DNA of 6,262 nt from Candidatus Collierbacteria bacterium CG_4_9_14_3_um_filter_43_16 (GTDB lineage: Bacteria > Patescibacteriota > Microgenomatia > UBA1400 > MFAQ01), in the NCBI GenBank assembly GCA_002789895.1, contig PFUC01000012.1, positions 1 through 6,262 of the forward strand, in the 5' to 3' direction. This document shows, piece by piece, positions 1 to 5,560 of the stretch. The notes under the pieces were generated by a model. The model saw only the letters and a program-made list of their open reading frames with translations, made no database searches and was not told the origin of the DNA. Both the position numbers and the translations under genes were made by a program. Each line of letters opens with the position of its first letter. Positions within the stretch are counted from its first letter, which is position 1.

Positions 1-67
1 TACTGACTTCCATTTTCTCTAATTCCAGAAAGGTAGCCATTAATGTATCCAGGGAATGGTTTTGTTT
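1..67. repeat. 67-bp exact direct terminal repeat, left copy
   Basis: Bases 1-67 are identical to bases 6196-6262, the last bases of the window. An exact repeat that begins at one end of a contig and finishes at the other is what a circular molecule gives after de Bruijn graph assembly; the odd length fits a k-mer overlap. The repeat lies inside GH94 coding sequence on the minus strand. If the molecule is circular its size is about 6,195 bp. Confidence 0.95.
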
Positions 68-92
68 TTTCAAAAGGTGGTTTCAATATCAT
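1..92 (-). pseudogene. Truncated 5' edge of the GH94 reading frame (continues from 5709-6262 over the circle junction)
   Basis: Read on the minus strand in the frame of the GH94 gene at the right end, this stretch encodes MILKPPFEKTKPFPGYINGY followed by LSGIRENGSQ. The PPF(D/E)KT...PGYI.GY..G(V/I)REN pattern is typical of cyclic beta-1,2-glucan synthase C-terminal domains. PPFEK (66-80) lies outside the 67-bp repeat, so the homology genuinely continues past the junction. Upstream of about 85-92 the resemblance ends. The frame stays open only to a TAA at 212-210, and the rest of the catalytic domain is absent. On a circle the ORF would be about 230 codons, against many hundreds or thousands in the family. 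Either the gene is truncated here or the assembly joined unrelated sequence. Confidence 0.6.
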
Positions 93-310
93 ATCCACTA
101 ACTCCAGAAGGATGTAATGAACTATTAATGTCTTGGATGGCTCCATTTGAAGTTCCCTCTCCGAGAGATTATAAGGTTGATGAGGAATACAAGCTGGCTT
201 TAGAAAAGTTTAGGACGAGTGATAAGAATAGAACTAAAAGAATGCACAACTGTTGCTACGGGGGTGATGAAGGGACGAGCTGTACAAAATTAGTAAGTTT
301 CTTGAAATAA
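56..310 (+). CDS. Short hypothetical protein, possibly the 3' part of a gene cut at the junction
   Basis: An ORF of 84 codons ending in TAA. I do not recognise the family. The product is hydrophilic and lysine-rich, with residues such as APFEVPSPRDYKVDEEYKLA and, near the end, a Cys-containing patch (HNCCYGGDEGTSC). No signal peptide or membrane segment is seen. The ATG at 56 lies within the terminal repeat, antisense to GH94 codons, so this start is suspect. The natural 5' end may have been replaced at the breakpoint near 85-92. In the assembled sequence the frame cannot extend further because TAA occurs at 41-43. It could be a chance ORF, but its length and composition past about 100 look more like real coding sequence than the alternatives. 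Confidence 0.35.
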   Translation: MVLFFQKVVSISYPLTPEGCNELLMSWMAPFEVPSPRDYKVDEEYKLALEKFRTSDKNRTKRMHNCCYGGDEGTSCTKLVSFLK

Positions 311-334
311 CCAAGCATTCTCGTTCTTGAAATA

Positions 335-361
335 TAGACAGTACCAAATGAAAGCTATAAT
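335..361 (+). promoter_or_regulatory. Candidate promoter for the TPR-like gene, nearly leaderless
   Basis: A perfect -10 hexamer TATAAT lies at 356-361. A TAGACA hexamer at 335-340 resembles a -35 box but the spacer is only 15 bp. An alternative TTGAAA at 327-332 is too far away (23 bp). The ATG at 369 begins 7 bases after the -10 box, so transcription would start at or next to the start codon. GAGGT (364-368) touches the ATG and is too close to act as a normal ribosome binding site. Confidence 0.4.
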
Positions 362-368
362 TTGAGGT

Positions 369-734
369 ATGTTTTTCAATAAAAAAGTGGAAGGGGACAT
401 TGGCTATTACAAGCTTGGTGACTGGTGGCTTGAGACATTTACTAAGGATGAGAGAAAAACTATCGAGGATGTTTACAAGCCTATGGGAATGGATGCCAAC
501 AAAAAACCTTTAACGGAGGGGAAGATCGAATCATCAAGTCAGTCAAAAGCGTTTTTCCTATCTTCACTTGCTGGTTGGTTTAATAATCCAAGAAACAGAT
601 CTATTGCTAATAAAATAATTGAAAAAGCTGAGGAGTCTGTTGAGAAGGATCAAGAAGACATGCTTACAGTACATTTTGTTTACTCCGAGATGGTTTCAAT
701 CTATTATGCCCAGAGGGAGGATGCTGAAATGTAA
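369..734 (+). CDS. TPR-like helical protein, N-terminal part (frameshifted gene)
   Basis: This encodes the first 121 residues of a protein that appears to continue in another frame to 1090. It begins with MFFNKKVEGDIGYYKLGDWW, followed by helical stretches around residues 65-115 (SLAGWF, ANKIIEKAEESVEK, FVYSEMVSIYYAQRED) resembling degenerate tetratricopeptide helices. No enzyme motif, signal peptide or membrane segment is visible, so a cytoplasmic protein with a protein-protein role is the cautious reading. The frame ends at TAA (732-734) right after DAEM. Adding one G after the ATG codon at 729-731 would give ATG GTA AAT AAA GCC and join smoothly to the downstream frame, yielding about 240 residues. 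The ATG at 369 is favoured because the ordered sequence begins directly there and a -10 box precedes it. Confidence 0.65.
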   Translation: MFFNKKVEGDIGYYKLGDWWLETFTKDERKTIEDVYKPMGMDANKKPLTEGKIESSSQSKAFFLSSLAGWFNNPRNRSIANKIIEKAEESVEKDQEDMLTVHFVYSEMVSIYYAQREDAEM

Positions 735-778
735 ATAAAGCCATAGAGGCGTGTAAAAGACAAATTGAGATTGGTCCT

Positions 779-1090
779 ATGGCAAAGATTGCCTTTAAAC
801 AAGATTATGAAAAACGACAAAAAGAGAATCGAAAATGTTCAGAAGATCTCATGATGAGAGATTTAGAAGTTTGGAACGGAACTAAATATGTAGCCTGGAA
901 AGATTATGATTTCGATAGTGAATTCAATAAATTTAGTTTACCCAGCAATAAAGGTTATGAACAATTAGTTATCATCTTAAATAAGCAAGGTAAAAACGAT
1001 GAGGCTATTAAGCTGTGTAGGGAAGCAAAAGAACATGGTTGGGCTGGTGATTGGGATAAGAGGATAGCTAGGTATTCAAAAAATAATTGA
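779..1090 (+). CDS. TPR-like helical protein, C-terminal part (frameshifted gene)
   Basis: The second half of the gene starting at 369. The frame is open from 728, just after a TGA at 725-727, and the residues before the internal ATG (NKAIEACKRQIEIGP) continue the helical pattern of the upstream ORF, so 779 is probably not a true start. The C-terminus GYEQLVIILNKQGKNDEAIK followed by LCREAKEHGWAGDW is a clear TPR-like helix pair: G.Y..LA..L..QG..DEAI. The stop is TGA. The convergent membrane-protein gene ends 29 bp beyond, with no obvious terminator hairpin between them. Either the gene is a recent pseudogene or one base was lost in sequencing. No function beyond a likely scaffold or partner-binding role can be given. 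Confidence 0.6.
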   Translation: MAKIAFKQDYEKRQKENRKCSEDLMMRDLEVWNGTKYVAWKDYDFDSEFNKFSLPSNKGYEQLVIILNKQGKNDEAIKLCREAKEHGWAGDWDKRIARYSKNN

Positions 1091-1119
1091 GTTTTTCCAA
1101 CTTACGAGACTAAAGATTA

Positions 1120-1494
1120 TTACCAGTTTCCAGTACCATTCATGACCCAAACGCGAATTGTCTTGAATGGAGGTGGGCAACTAGCCTTGTCAAAAAATAC
1201 TATTGCACTCTGGGTATCAACTCTTCCATCAACAACCTTATCTTGGGAGCAAATATTTCCCCAATGACCATTTCCAATATTTTTGATTAAAACATCAACA
1301 CTATCTTGTTCCTGAGTTTTTCTGGTAGGTTCAGCCTGATTTAAAAGTGAAATCTGGGAGTTCAAACTACCGATCTTTATCTCCTGATCCTTAATGACGG
1401 AAGACAAAATATTGATCTTGTAGACCAAGAAAATTATAGAGCCAACAACAGCAACATAAAAAGCCACCAAGCTATACTTTTTAACCGCAAACAT
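1120..1494 (-). CDS. Small single-pass membrane protein with coiled-coil stalk
   Basis: 124 residues, start ATG at 1494-1492, ending in tandem TAA TAA. Residues 7-25 (YSLVAFYVAVVGSIIFLVY) form one hydrophobic membrane segment preceded by KK, which suggests an N-in, C-out bitopic protein. Residues 26-53 (KINILSS...SLNSQISLLNQ) are a probable short coiled coil, as in FtsL/FtsB-shaped proteins, but no family motif allows such a name. The outer part, residues 54-124, has two cysteines (C82, C106) that could pair, a PPP turn at 107-109, and ends in NGTGNW. It lies downstream of the SUMF1-like gene on the same strand with about 90 bp between, and is convergent with the TPR-like gene. No clear Shine-Dalgarno sequence is seen. 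Function unknown. Confidence 0.7.
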   Translation of the reverse strand: MFAVKKYSLVAFYVAVVGSIIFLVYKINILSSVIKDQEIKIGSLNSQISLLNQAEPTRKTQEQDSVDVLIKNIGNGHWGNICSQDKVVDGRVDTQSAIVFFDKASCPPPFKTIRVWVMNGTGNW

Positions 1495-1530
1495 ATACTT
1501 TCATATTACACCGAAACTAACACAGGCAGA

Positions 1531-1625
1531 AAAAGATCTCTCAATTTTGGAATCTGAGCACAAACCAGTTCTAAGAACTCAACCTTACGCCTTGAGGTGA
1601 AGAAGATATTCTGGATCTGGGTGAA
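1531..1625 (-). repeat. Diverged repeat, copy A (overlaps the 3' end of the SUMF1-like gene)
   Basis: This matches 5561-5700 in the same orientation. The best block pairs 1558-1583 with 5588-5613 (21 of 26 bases, sharing GCACAAA and GTTCTAAGA); a flanking block shares AAAGATCT and a second shares ATCTGGG.GAA at the other edge. On the minus strand the two copies also translate alike: LELVCAQIPKLRDLF here and LEPICAQIAKLRSLF in copy B, plus F(T/S)QI and FF.S(R/K)R at the upstream edge. Copy A lacks about 45 bp found in B. It contains a perfect palindrome, AGTTCT-A-AGAACT (1567-1579). Neither copy has a start codon in that frame, so this is a repeat or a gene remnant rather than a working gene. 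Confidence 0.6.
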
Positions 1626-2451
1626 CTAGTCTAATACCTACAGTATCAAAAATACCAGTAACATCAATAATCCCCCTAGTGATAGATCTAGTTCCGTATG
1701 GGCAAAGTCTAAAATTGCCACCGACAACTACAACATATGAACCATCAGAAGCAGCTCCCCAATGACCTGGGGTGAGGTAGTGCCCAAAAGTAAATACTGA
1801 TACATTTCCAGAAGCATGTTTTAACCCCAGATAATTTTCAGGCACACGTGGGTCGTCTACATCCATTGCCGCACCGATTTCCCCTTCAGGGTAAGCACCT
1901 ACAAACGCTTTGTAGTTGTTTTGAACATGTCTGTCAGGGTTTCCATCGGGTTTGTGAGGGAATAACCATCCATACGGAGCTACTGCTGCCATAAATTGAG
2001 GTTCGGTTGGCAAGCCAAACGCCAGCCCTGTCTGTTCGTTAAGCCACAAAGCAAATCCCACCGCTCTACCATACGTCATACATGTAGCTGGAGTTCTGTC
2101 ACCTTTGGAAGTATTAGTCCTGCTATGTTTTGGGTCATGGAGTTCGTACTCTGCGTTAGTAACTGTGTATTTAGAAATATAGAATGGGGGAATTTCAAAC
2201 TCCCTTTGTGGTGTCTCGTTTCTTCGCTGTCCTTCAATAGAGCACAGCAAACCATTTTCTTGCCCCATCAAGACAGGACCTCCCTCACATCGAACAAAAT
2301 CCAATGATAGTAAAATCTCTCTTATTTCGGCAGCATCCTCAAGAGTTTTCAACCTTTCGGGAAATCTCAACAGAATCTTTTCTTTGTCAGACAAAGCTTC
2401 TCCATTTAGGAGAAACTCTTGTTCATATTGTCGTTTTTCTAGATTACTCAT
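1585..2451 (-). CDS. FGE/SUMF1-fold protein (formylglycine-generating-enzyme-like, probably not a true FGE)
   Basis: 288 residues. The SUMF1 domain runs from about 52 to 276: a GGPVLMG entry motif (57-63), ETP...F.I..FYISKYTVTNAEYE (79-103), LPTE (147-150), GNVSVF (215-220) where the family has GNVWEW, GGN (244-246), R255, and GIRLV (272-276) matching the closing GFRLV. True aerobic FGEs oxidise a sulfatase cysteine using copper held by a paired cysteine motif near GGS; here only C250 is present, so that activity is unlikely. Such folds also serve in ligand binding and in variable proteins of diversity-generating retroelements. The first 50 residues are charged helix. The ATG overlaps the glycosidase stop by 8 bp, implying translational coupling. 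The tail after GIRLV (HPDPEYLLHLKA) lies in repeat copy A. No signal peptide, so cytoplasmic. Confidence 0.82.
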   Translation of the reverse strand: MSNLEKRQYEQEFLLNGEALSDKEKILLRFPERLKTLEDAAEIREILLSLDFVRCEGGPVLMGQENGLLCSIEGQRRNETPQREFEIPPFYISKYTVTNAEYELHDPKHSRTNTSKGDRTPATCMTYGRAVGFALWLNEQTGLAFGLPTEPQFMAAVAPYGWLFPHKPDGNPDRHVQNNYKAFVGAYPEGEIGAAMDVDDPRVPENYLGLKHASGNVSVFTFGHYLTPGHWGAASDGSYVVVVGGNFRLCPYGTRSITRGIIDVTGIFDTVGIRLVHPDPEYLLHLKA

Positions 2452-3256
2452 ATGCTAGTAATGCCACAGGTACAGGTCTTCCGTTGTTTCCATCCCACGT
2501 TGGGGCTAGACCTCGGTAATTTTGATAGTGCATATTACCATAAATCTCCGCTATATCGGATTTAATCAACAGTTTTGAACTCTGACCACTGTCTCCTACA
2601 CAAGCCCACAAGTAATCAAATCTACTCTTAAGAACATCTTGAAGCTCAAATACCGACATTCCTTCCTGTCCCTTTATCTTAGGTCGGGCGTCGTTAATAT
2701 AGAAAATAATATTGTTCGCCGTCTCCATTACAACATTCCATGATTTTAGATAGTCATTCGACATGGGTTTGGGTTGACTGCCAACTGGGTATAGGAGTTG
2801 CTCTCGCAGATTTTTGACAAGTTCAGCTTTAGATTTTCCTAAAGAAAAACTAGCACTACAAACCTCATCTCCTTGATGAAAATTACCAGCTCCACATTTT
2901 AGAGCTGAGATACTGTCTCCAACCTTTACGTTATTAAATATTTTGTCGCTACCCCTAAAGACAAAGGCAAACTCAGTCAAATCTAAAGGATGTTTATATA
3001 TTTTTTTAAGTATGGGTTTTCCATCTACAAGATTGAATCCCAATAGGACTTGTCCATGGTTGCAAGAAACAAATCGTGTTTCTTTAAGAATTCTTCTTCG
3101 AGTAGGATCAGAGTCTAAAGAAATCTTTCCGATAGTTAAATCAAACATTCCGAAAACGGTAAGTTCGGCTTCAACCAAACTATTTGAACCAGACCAAGAA
3201 AATGTTATATTCCCCAATTTTAGAGTTCCATTATCAGCGACCAACAATTCAGACAA
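2444..3256 (-). CDS. Phosphodiester glycosidase family protein (NAGPA-like), C-terminal part after an in-frame TAG
   Basis: This is the larger part of a gene that begins at 3628; the frame is the same and open from 3301, so the TTG at 3256 is probably not a real start. NAGPA-family proteins hydrolyse glycosyl phosphodiesters; the mammalian member uncovers mannose-6-phosphate, and bacterial members act on sugar phosphodiesters with largely unknown substrates. Visible marks are VADNGTLKLGNITF near the beginning, GMSVFELQDVL then a strand and GDSGQSS (aligning with the family's LDGGGSS), and a closing GRPVPVAL matching ERPVPNAL. Counted as one product with the amber codon read, GDSGQSS falls at residues 345-351 and GRPVPVAL at 383-390 of 394. 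The GGG to SGQ change is a divergence at a motif usually glycine-rich. It overlaps the SUMF1-like gene by 8 bp. Confidence 0.7.
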   Translation of the reverse strand: MSELLVADNGTLKLGNITFSWSGSNSLVEAELTVFGMFDLTIGKISLDSDPTRRRILKETRFVSCNHGQVLLGFNLVDGKPILKKIYKHPLDLTEFAFVFRGSDKIFNNVKVGDSISALKCGAGNFHQGDEVCSASFSLGKSKAELVKNLREQLLYPVGSQPKPMSNDYLKSWNVVMETANNIIFYINDARPKIKGQEGMSVFELQDVLKSRFDYLWACVGDSGQSSKLLIKSDIAEIYGNMHYQNYRGLAPTWDGNNGRPVPVALLAYE

Positions 3257-3301
3257 TCTACCACTTTCAGTTTTCAGGGCAGATCTACAGTTTGATGGAA
3301 A

Positions 3302-3628
3302 CTAAAAAACCTCTCCATTTTTTATCAGTAAATTATAGAAAGCAACCTCTGGTGAATGTAAATCATCAGACAGGAAAAAGCTTCCAAAGTTAATTGCCGC
3401 TACTACTTTTTTGTCAGAAAGGTCATAGTTTACTAGAGGAATTGGGGTTGTAGAAGTCACCAGTTGGAAACCAAACCTATTTTTATCAATTTCAACCCAA
3501 TAGAGGTTTGTTTTTCTTTCATTTTCAAGCACGATAGATTCTTGTGAGAATATAAGACCGCGAGCCAACTCTCTTTTTTGAGTCTCTATTGGCATCAACC
3601 GAGCATGACTATCAGGTAAATCAGGCAT
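3302..3628 (-). CDS. Phosphodiester glycosidase family protein, N-terminal part ending in TAG
   Basis: The first 108 residues of the NAGPA-like protein. VVAAINFGSFF (75-85) matches the family's AINGGFF entry strand, and YNLLIKNGEVF (98-108) matches the following G-V-I-DGK strand pair. The TAG at 3304-3302 then interrupts; the next 15 codons lead directly into the downstream part in the same frame, so a single base change from a Tyr, Gln, Lys, Glu or Trp codon would explain it. I chose the ATG at 3628-3626 over the TTG at 3646, because the TTG lies inside the palindromic promoter and would leave no leader. No signal peptide is visible, unusual for a family often exported. It is divergently transcribed from lpxC. 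Confidence 0.65.
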   Translation of the reverse strand: MPDLPDSHARLMPIETQKRELARGLIFSQESIVLENERKTNLYWVEIDKNRFGFQLVTSTTPIPLVNYDLSDKKVVAAINFGSFFLSDDLHSPEVAFYNLLIKNGEVF

Positions 3629-3631
3629 ATT

Positions 3632-3651
3632 TGTTATAATTGGCAATTATA
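3632..3651. promoter_or_regulatory. Symmetric divergent promoter/operator
   Basis: TATAATTG-G-CAATTATA at 3635-3651 is a perfect inverted repeat (8 bp arms, 1 bp centre). It places a consensus -10 box TATAAT on the plus strand (3635-3640) and another on the minus strand (3651-3646). The plus copy is preceded by TGT (3632-3634), giving an extended -10 element TGTTATAAT. Predicted starts are near 3647 for lpxC (leader about 20 nt) and near 3639 for the glycosidase (leader about 11 nt). No convincing -35 is seen on either strand. The symmetry would also suit a dimeric repressor. Confidence 0.65.
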
Positions 3652-3658
3652 CATCTAC

Positions 3659-3662
3659 AGGA
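3659..3662 (+). promoter_or_regulatory. Ribosome binding site for lpxC
   Basis: AGGA stands 4 bases before the ATG at 3667. Together with the -10 box at 3635-3640 it decides the start: the longer frame from TTG 3640 would begin inside the promoter itself. Confidence 0.55.
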
Positions 3663-3666
3663 TAAT

Positions 3667-4545
3667 ATGAAGCTAAAACTGAAACAGGCAGAGGACAGAC
3701 AGAGGACTATTAAGAACAAGTTCACCTTTAAGGGTTTTTCACTATTTTCTGGTGAAGATGTCAAAATGGTTTGCGAGCCTGCTCCAGAGGACTCCGGTAT
3801 CGTGTTTTGCTACAAAGATGTCTGTATTCCAGCTGTGGCTGAATACGTAAAACTGATGGATGTGCATACGACCGCCCTCACAAAGGATGGTGTAGACATT
3901 CTAACAATCGAACATTTAATGGCTTCTATCTGGGGATTGGGGGTTGATAATCTCAAAATTACTCTGTCAGACAATGTTGTTCCAGCCCAAGACGGTTCGG
4001 CTGAAGCCTTCACAAAAGCCATCCTTAAAGCTGGAATCATCGAACAGAACAAGTTTAGGGAAATAATAGAAGTTATGGAACCGTTCACTGTTTTGCAACC
4101 TGAGTTTGAAAACAGATATGCTAAATTTGAACACTCAAACAAACTCATAATTGAAGGAACAGCACCATTTCCAGCTCCGATAAATGAACACACCGTTAGA
4201 TTTGAGGAAAGTCCAGAATCTTTTGCTAAAGACATAAGTTTTGCTAGAACTTTTTTGAGGTCTCCTATTGACTTAAAAGACTTATCCAAATGGAATGGAA
4301 TTAGGTCAGTCTTCAAGGCTTTACCAGAAGACCCAAAAAAGTCTCCTATAATAACATTTACGGAAAATGAGTTTCTAACCCCATTAAAAAGTGAAGATGA
4401 GCCGGCTAGACACAAAATGCTTGACCTTATTGGTGACTTGGCGTTGATAGGGTACAGAATCCAATCAAAGCTGGTAATCAACGAACCAGGACACAAATTT
4501 ACCCATTTAATAGCCAACGAAATTAGAAACGCTTTGAACATATAA
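3667..4545 (+). CDS. lpxC: LpxC family UDP-3-O-acyl-N-acetylglucosamine deacetylase
   Basis: 292 residues, close to the roughly 300 usual for LpxC, which removes the acetyl group from UDP-3-O-acyl-GlcNAc in the committed step of lipid A synthesis in the cytoplasm. Zinc and catalytic residues are all visible: TIEH (80-83, equal to E78/H79 of E. coli), H249 and D253 in DEPARHKMLDLIGDL (H238/D242), and H280 in GHKFTHLIANEI (H265). Other signatures are GLGVDN (91-96), VPAQDGSAEAF (105-115) and RTF (194-196). The N-terminal GxGLHxG motif is changed to GFSLFSG, losing its histidine. The radical SAM gene follows after 2 bp, so they are probably cotranscribed. Nothing else for lipid A is in the window; a related deacetylase with another sugar-nucleotide substrate cannot be excluded. 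Confidence 0.9.
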   Translation: MKLKLKQAEDRQRTIKNKFTFKGFSLFSGEDVKMVCEPAPEDSGIVFCYKDVCIPAVAEYVKLMDVHTTALTKDGVDILTIEHLMASIWGLGVDNLKITLSDNVVPAQDGSAEAFTKAILKAGIIEQNKFREIIEVMEPFTVLQPEFENRYAKFEHSNKLIIEGTAPFPAPINEHTVRFEESPESFAKDISFARTFLRSPIDLKDLSKWNGIRSVFKALPEDPKKSPIITFTENEFLTPLKSEDEPARHKMLDLIGDLALIGYRIQSKLVINEPGHKFTHLIANEIRNALNI

Positions 4546-4547
4546 AA

Positions 4548-5552
4548 ATGCTTCTCAAGAGAAGGTTTCTCAAGGCTAGATTTTTCTTAACCAATTCTTG
4601 TACCTACAATTGTGTCTACTGTCACAACGAAGGAATGGGAGACCAAAAAACTGATCTCAAAGTTCTGGATGTAGATGATTATATTTTTCTTGCTCAAGTG
4701 TTGAAAGATAACTTTCAACTCAAATGTATAACGCTTACAGGAGGAGACCCCTTTATGTACAGAGATTTTTCACTACTCGTAAAGAAACTGGAGAAACTAG
4801 ATATAGAGTTAGTTGCTCTTACAAAAGGTGTTCCGACATATAGATGGCTAAATAGTGAGCCGGAGGTATTTAAGAACTTGGACTTTGTATACTTCTCGAT
4901 TGACACTCTAGATAGAGATGAATTTGCTAAAACTTGTAGAGTCAGTCCTTCTGTCTTTGATTTAGGAATTGCCGCTTTGGATAAACTAGTTTCTATGGGA
5001 GTGAAAGTTAGGGTAAACTGTGTCGTCAAACCAAATGACACAAAGGAGGCTGAGAAGGTTTTATCCATGATCGAATTTGTTAAGAAGCATAAAGTTCAAG
5101 AACTAAGATTTATCGAACTGGTCGATTTGGATAATGTCAGAGAACCTTTTGTCGAGATGGTCATCAAAGAAGCTGGGTTTAATATCAAAGTTCCAAATAC
5201 TCCGTATGATAAAGTCTCGCTAAAAAGAAACCGAATCGTCCTTGAAGATGGCTTTGAATTCTTGGTTATTAGATGCATGTGTTCGGTTACTTTATTTACG
5301 GGTGAAGTTACCTGTTTCAGCCAAGATTTGTATTTAGACTCATTCGGTAGGGTGAATACTTGCCTTGAGTGGGAAGTGGATAAGAACCCTAATGTGTCAC
5401 ACCTGGCGGAACTAATCAAATCTAGAAATAAGGTTGGTCTTGTTGAAGCTTTGGATAATATAAAAAACGGTCAGCATATTTGCCCTGCCTTGATTACCAC
5501 AGAAAAGAGAGAATCAATTAAAGCTGGACTACAGCTGGGAACATATCGTTAG
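4548..5552 (+). CDS. MoaA-like radical SAM protein
   Basis: 334 residues. The SAM-cluster motif CTYNCVYC (C18, C22, C25) and LTGGDP (63-68) mark a radical SAM TIM barrel. SIDTLDRDEF (117-126), VNCVVKPND (156-164) and LRFIEL (186-191) follow the MoaA pattern closely. The C-terminal third carries C243, C245, C256 and C272 (in TCFSQDLYLDSFGRVNTCLE), like the auxiliary 4Fe-4S cluster site of MoaA with its CNRLRLTADGxLRPCL segment, and C312. The protein ends in GTYR and lacks the C-terminal GG that MoaA needs, and no other molybdopterin gene is present, so GTP 3',8-cyclase activity is doubtful. It may act on a sugar or lipid intermediate linked to LpxC, which is inference. The stop is TAG, followed by TAA two codons later. 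There is no clear Shine-Dalgarno; translation is probably coupled to lpxC. Confidence 0.85.
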   Translation: MLLKRRFLKARFFLTNSCTYNCVYCHNEGMGDQKTDLKVLDVDDYIFLAQVLKDNFQLKCITLTGGDPFMYRDFSLLVKKLEKLDIELVALTKGVPTYRWLNSEPEVFKNLDFVYFSIDTLDRDEFAKTCRVSPSVFDLGIAALDKLVSMGVKVRVNCVVKPNDTKEAEKVLSMIEFVKKHKVQELRFIELVDLDNVREPFVEMVIKEAGFNIKVPNTPYDKVSLKRNRIVLEDGFEFLVIRCMCSVTLFTGEVTCFSQDLYLDSFGRVNTCLEWEVDKNPNVSHLAELIKSRNKVGLVEALDNIKNGQHICPALITTEKRESIKAGLQLGTYR

Positions 5553-5560
5553 TTATTGTA

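Noticed and set aside
700..790. TGA (725-727) read as a sense codon to explain the split TPR-like gene
   Set aside because: The upstream sequence in that frame does not look coding, while a one-base insertion joins the two well-formed halves; another ORF here uses TGA as its terminator.
1506..1628. A small minus-strand gene for the CAQIPKLRDLF peptide
   Set aside because: The frame has no start codon and follows a TAG; it overlaps the end of the SUMF1 gene. It is reported as a repeat or remnant instead.
1996..2519. Plus-strand ORFs over the SUMF1-like and glycosidase genes
   Set aside because: They are shadows of the minus-strand coding frames, with no motif or plausible start signal.
3640..3666. 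Longer LpxC start at TTG 3640 (nine more residues)
   Set aside because: The TTG overlaps the TATAAT box, and the ATG at 3667 has an AGGA four bases upstream.
3810..4541. Long minus-strand ORF of 243 codons
   Set aside because: It is antisense to LpxC, whose catalytic motifs are all present on the plus strand; the antisense product shows no family resemblance.
4715..5419. Two minus-strand ORFs over the radical SAM gene
   Set aside because: They are antisense to a gene with clear CxxxCxxC and GGDP motifs; no independent support.
4548..5552. Naming the radical SAM gene moaA
   Set aside because: The C-terminal GG is missing, the C-terminal cysteine spacing differs and no other molybdopterin gene is nearby.
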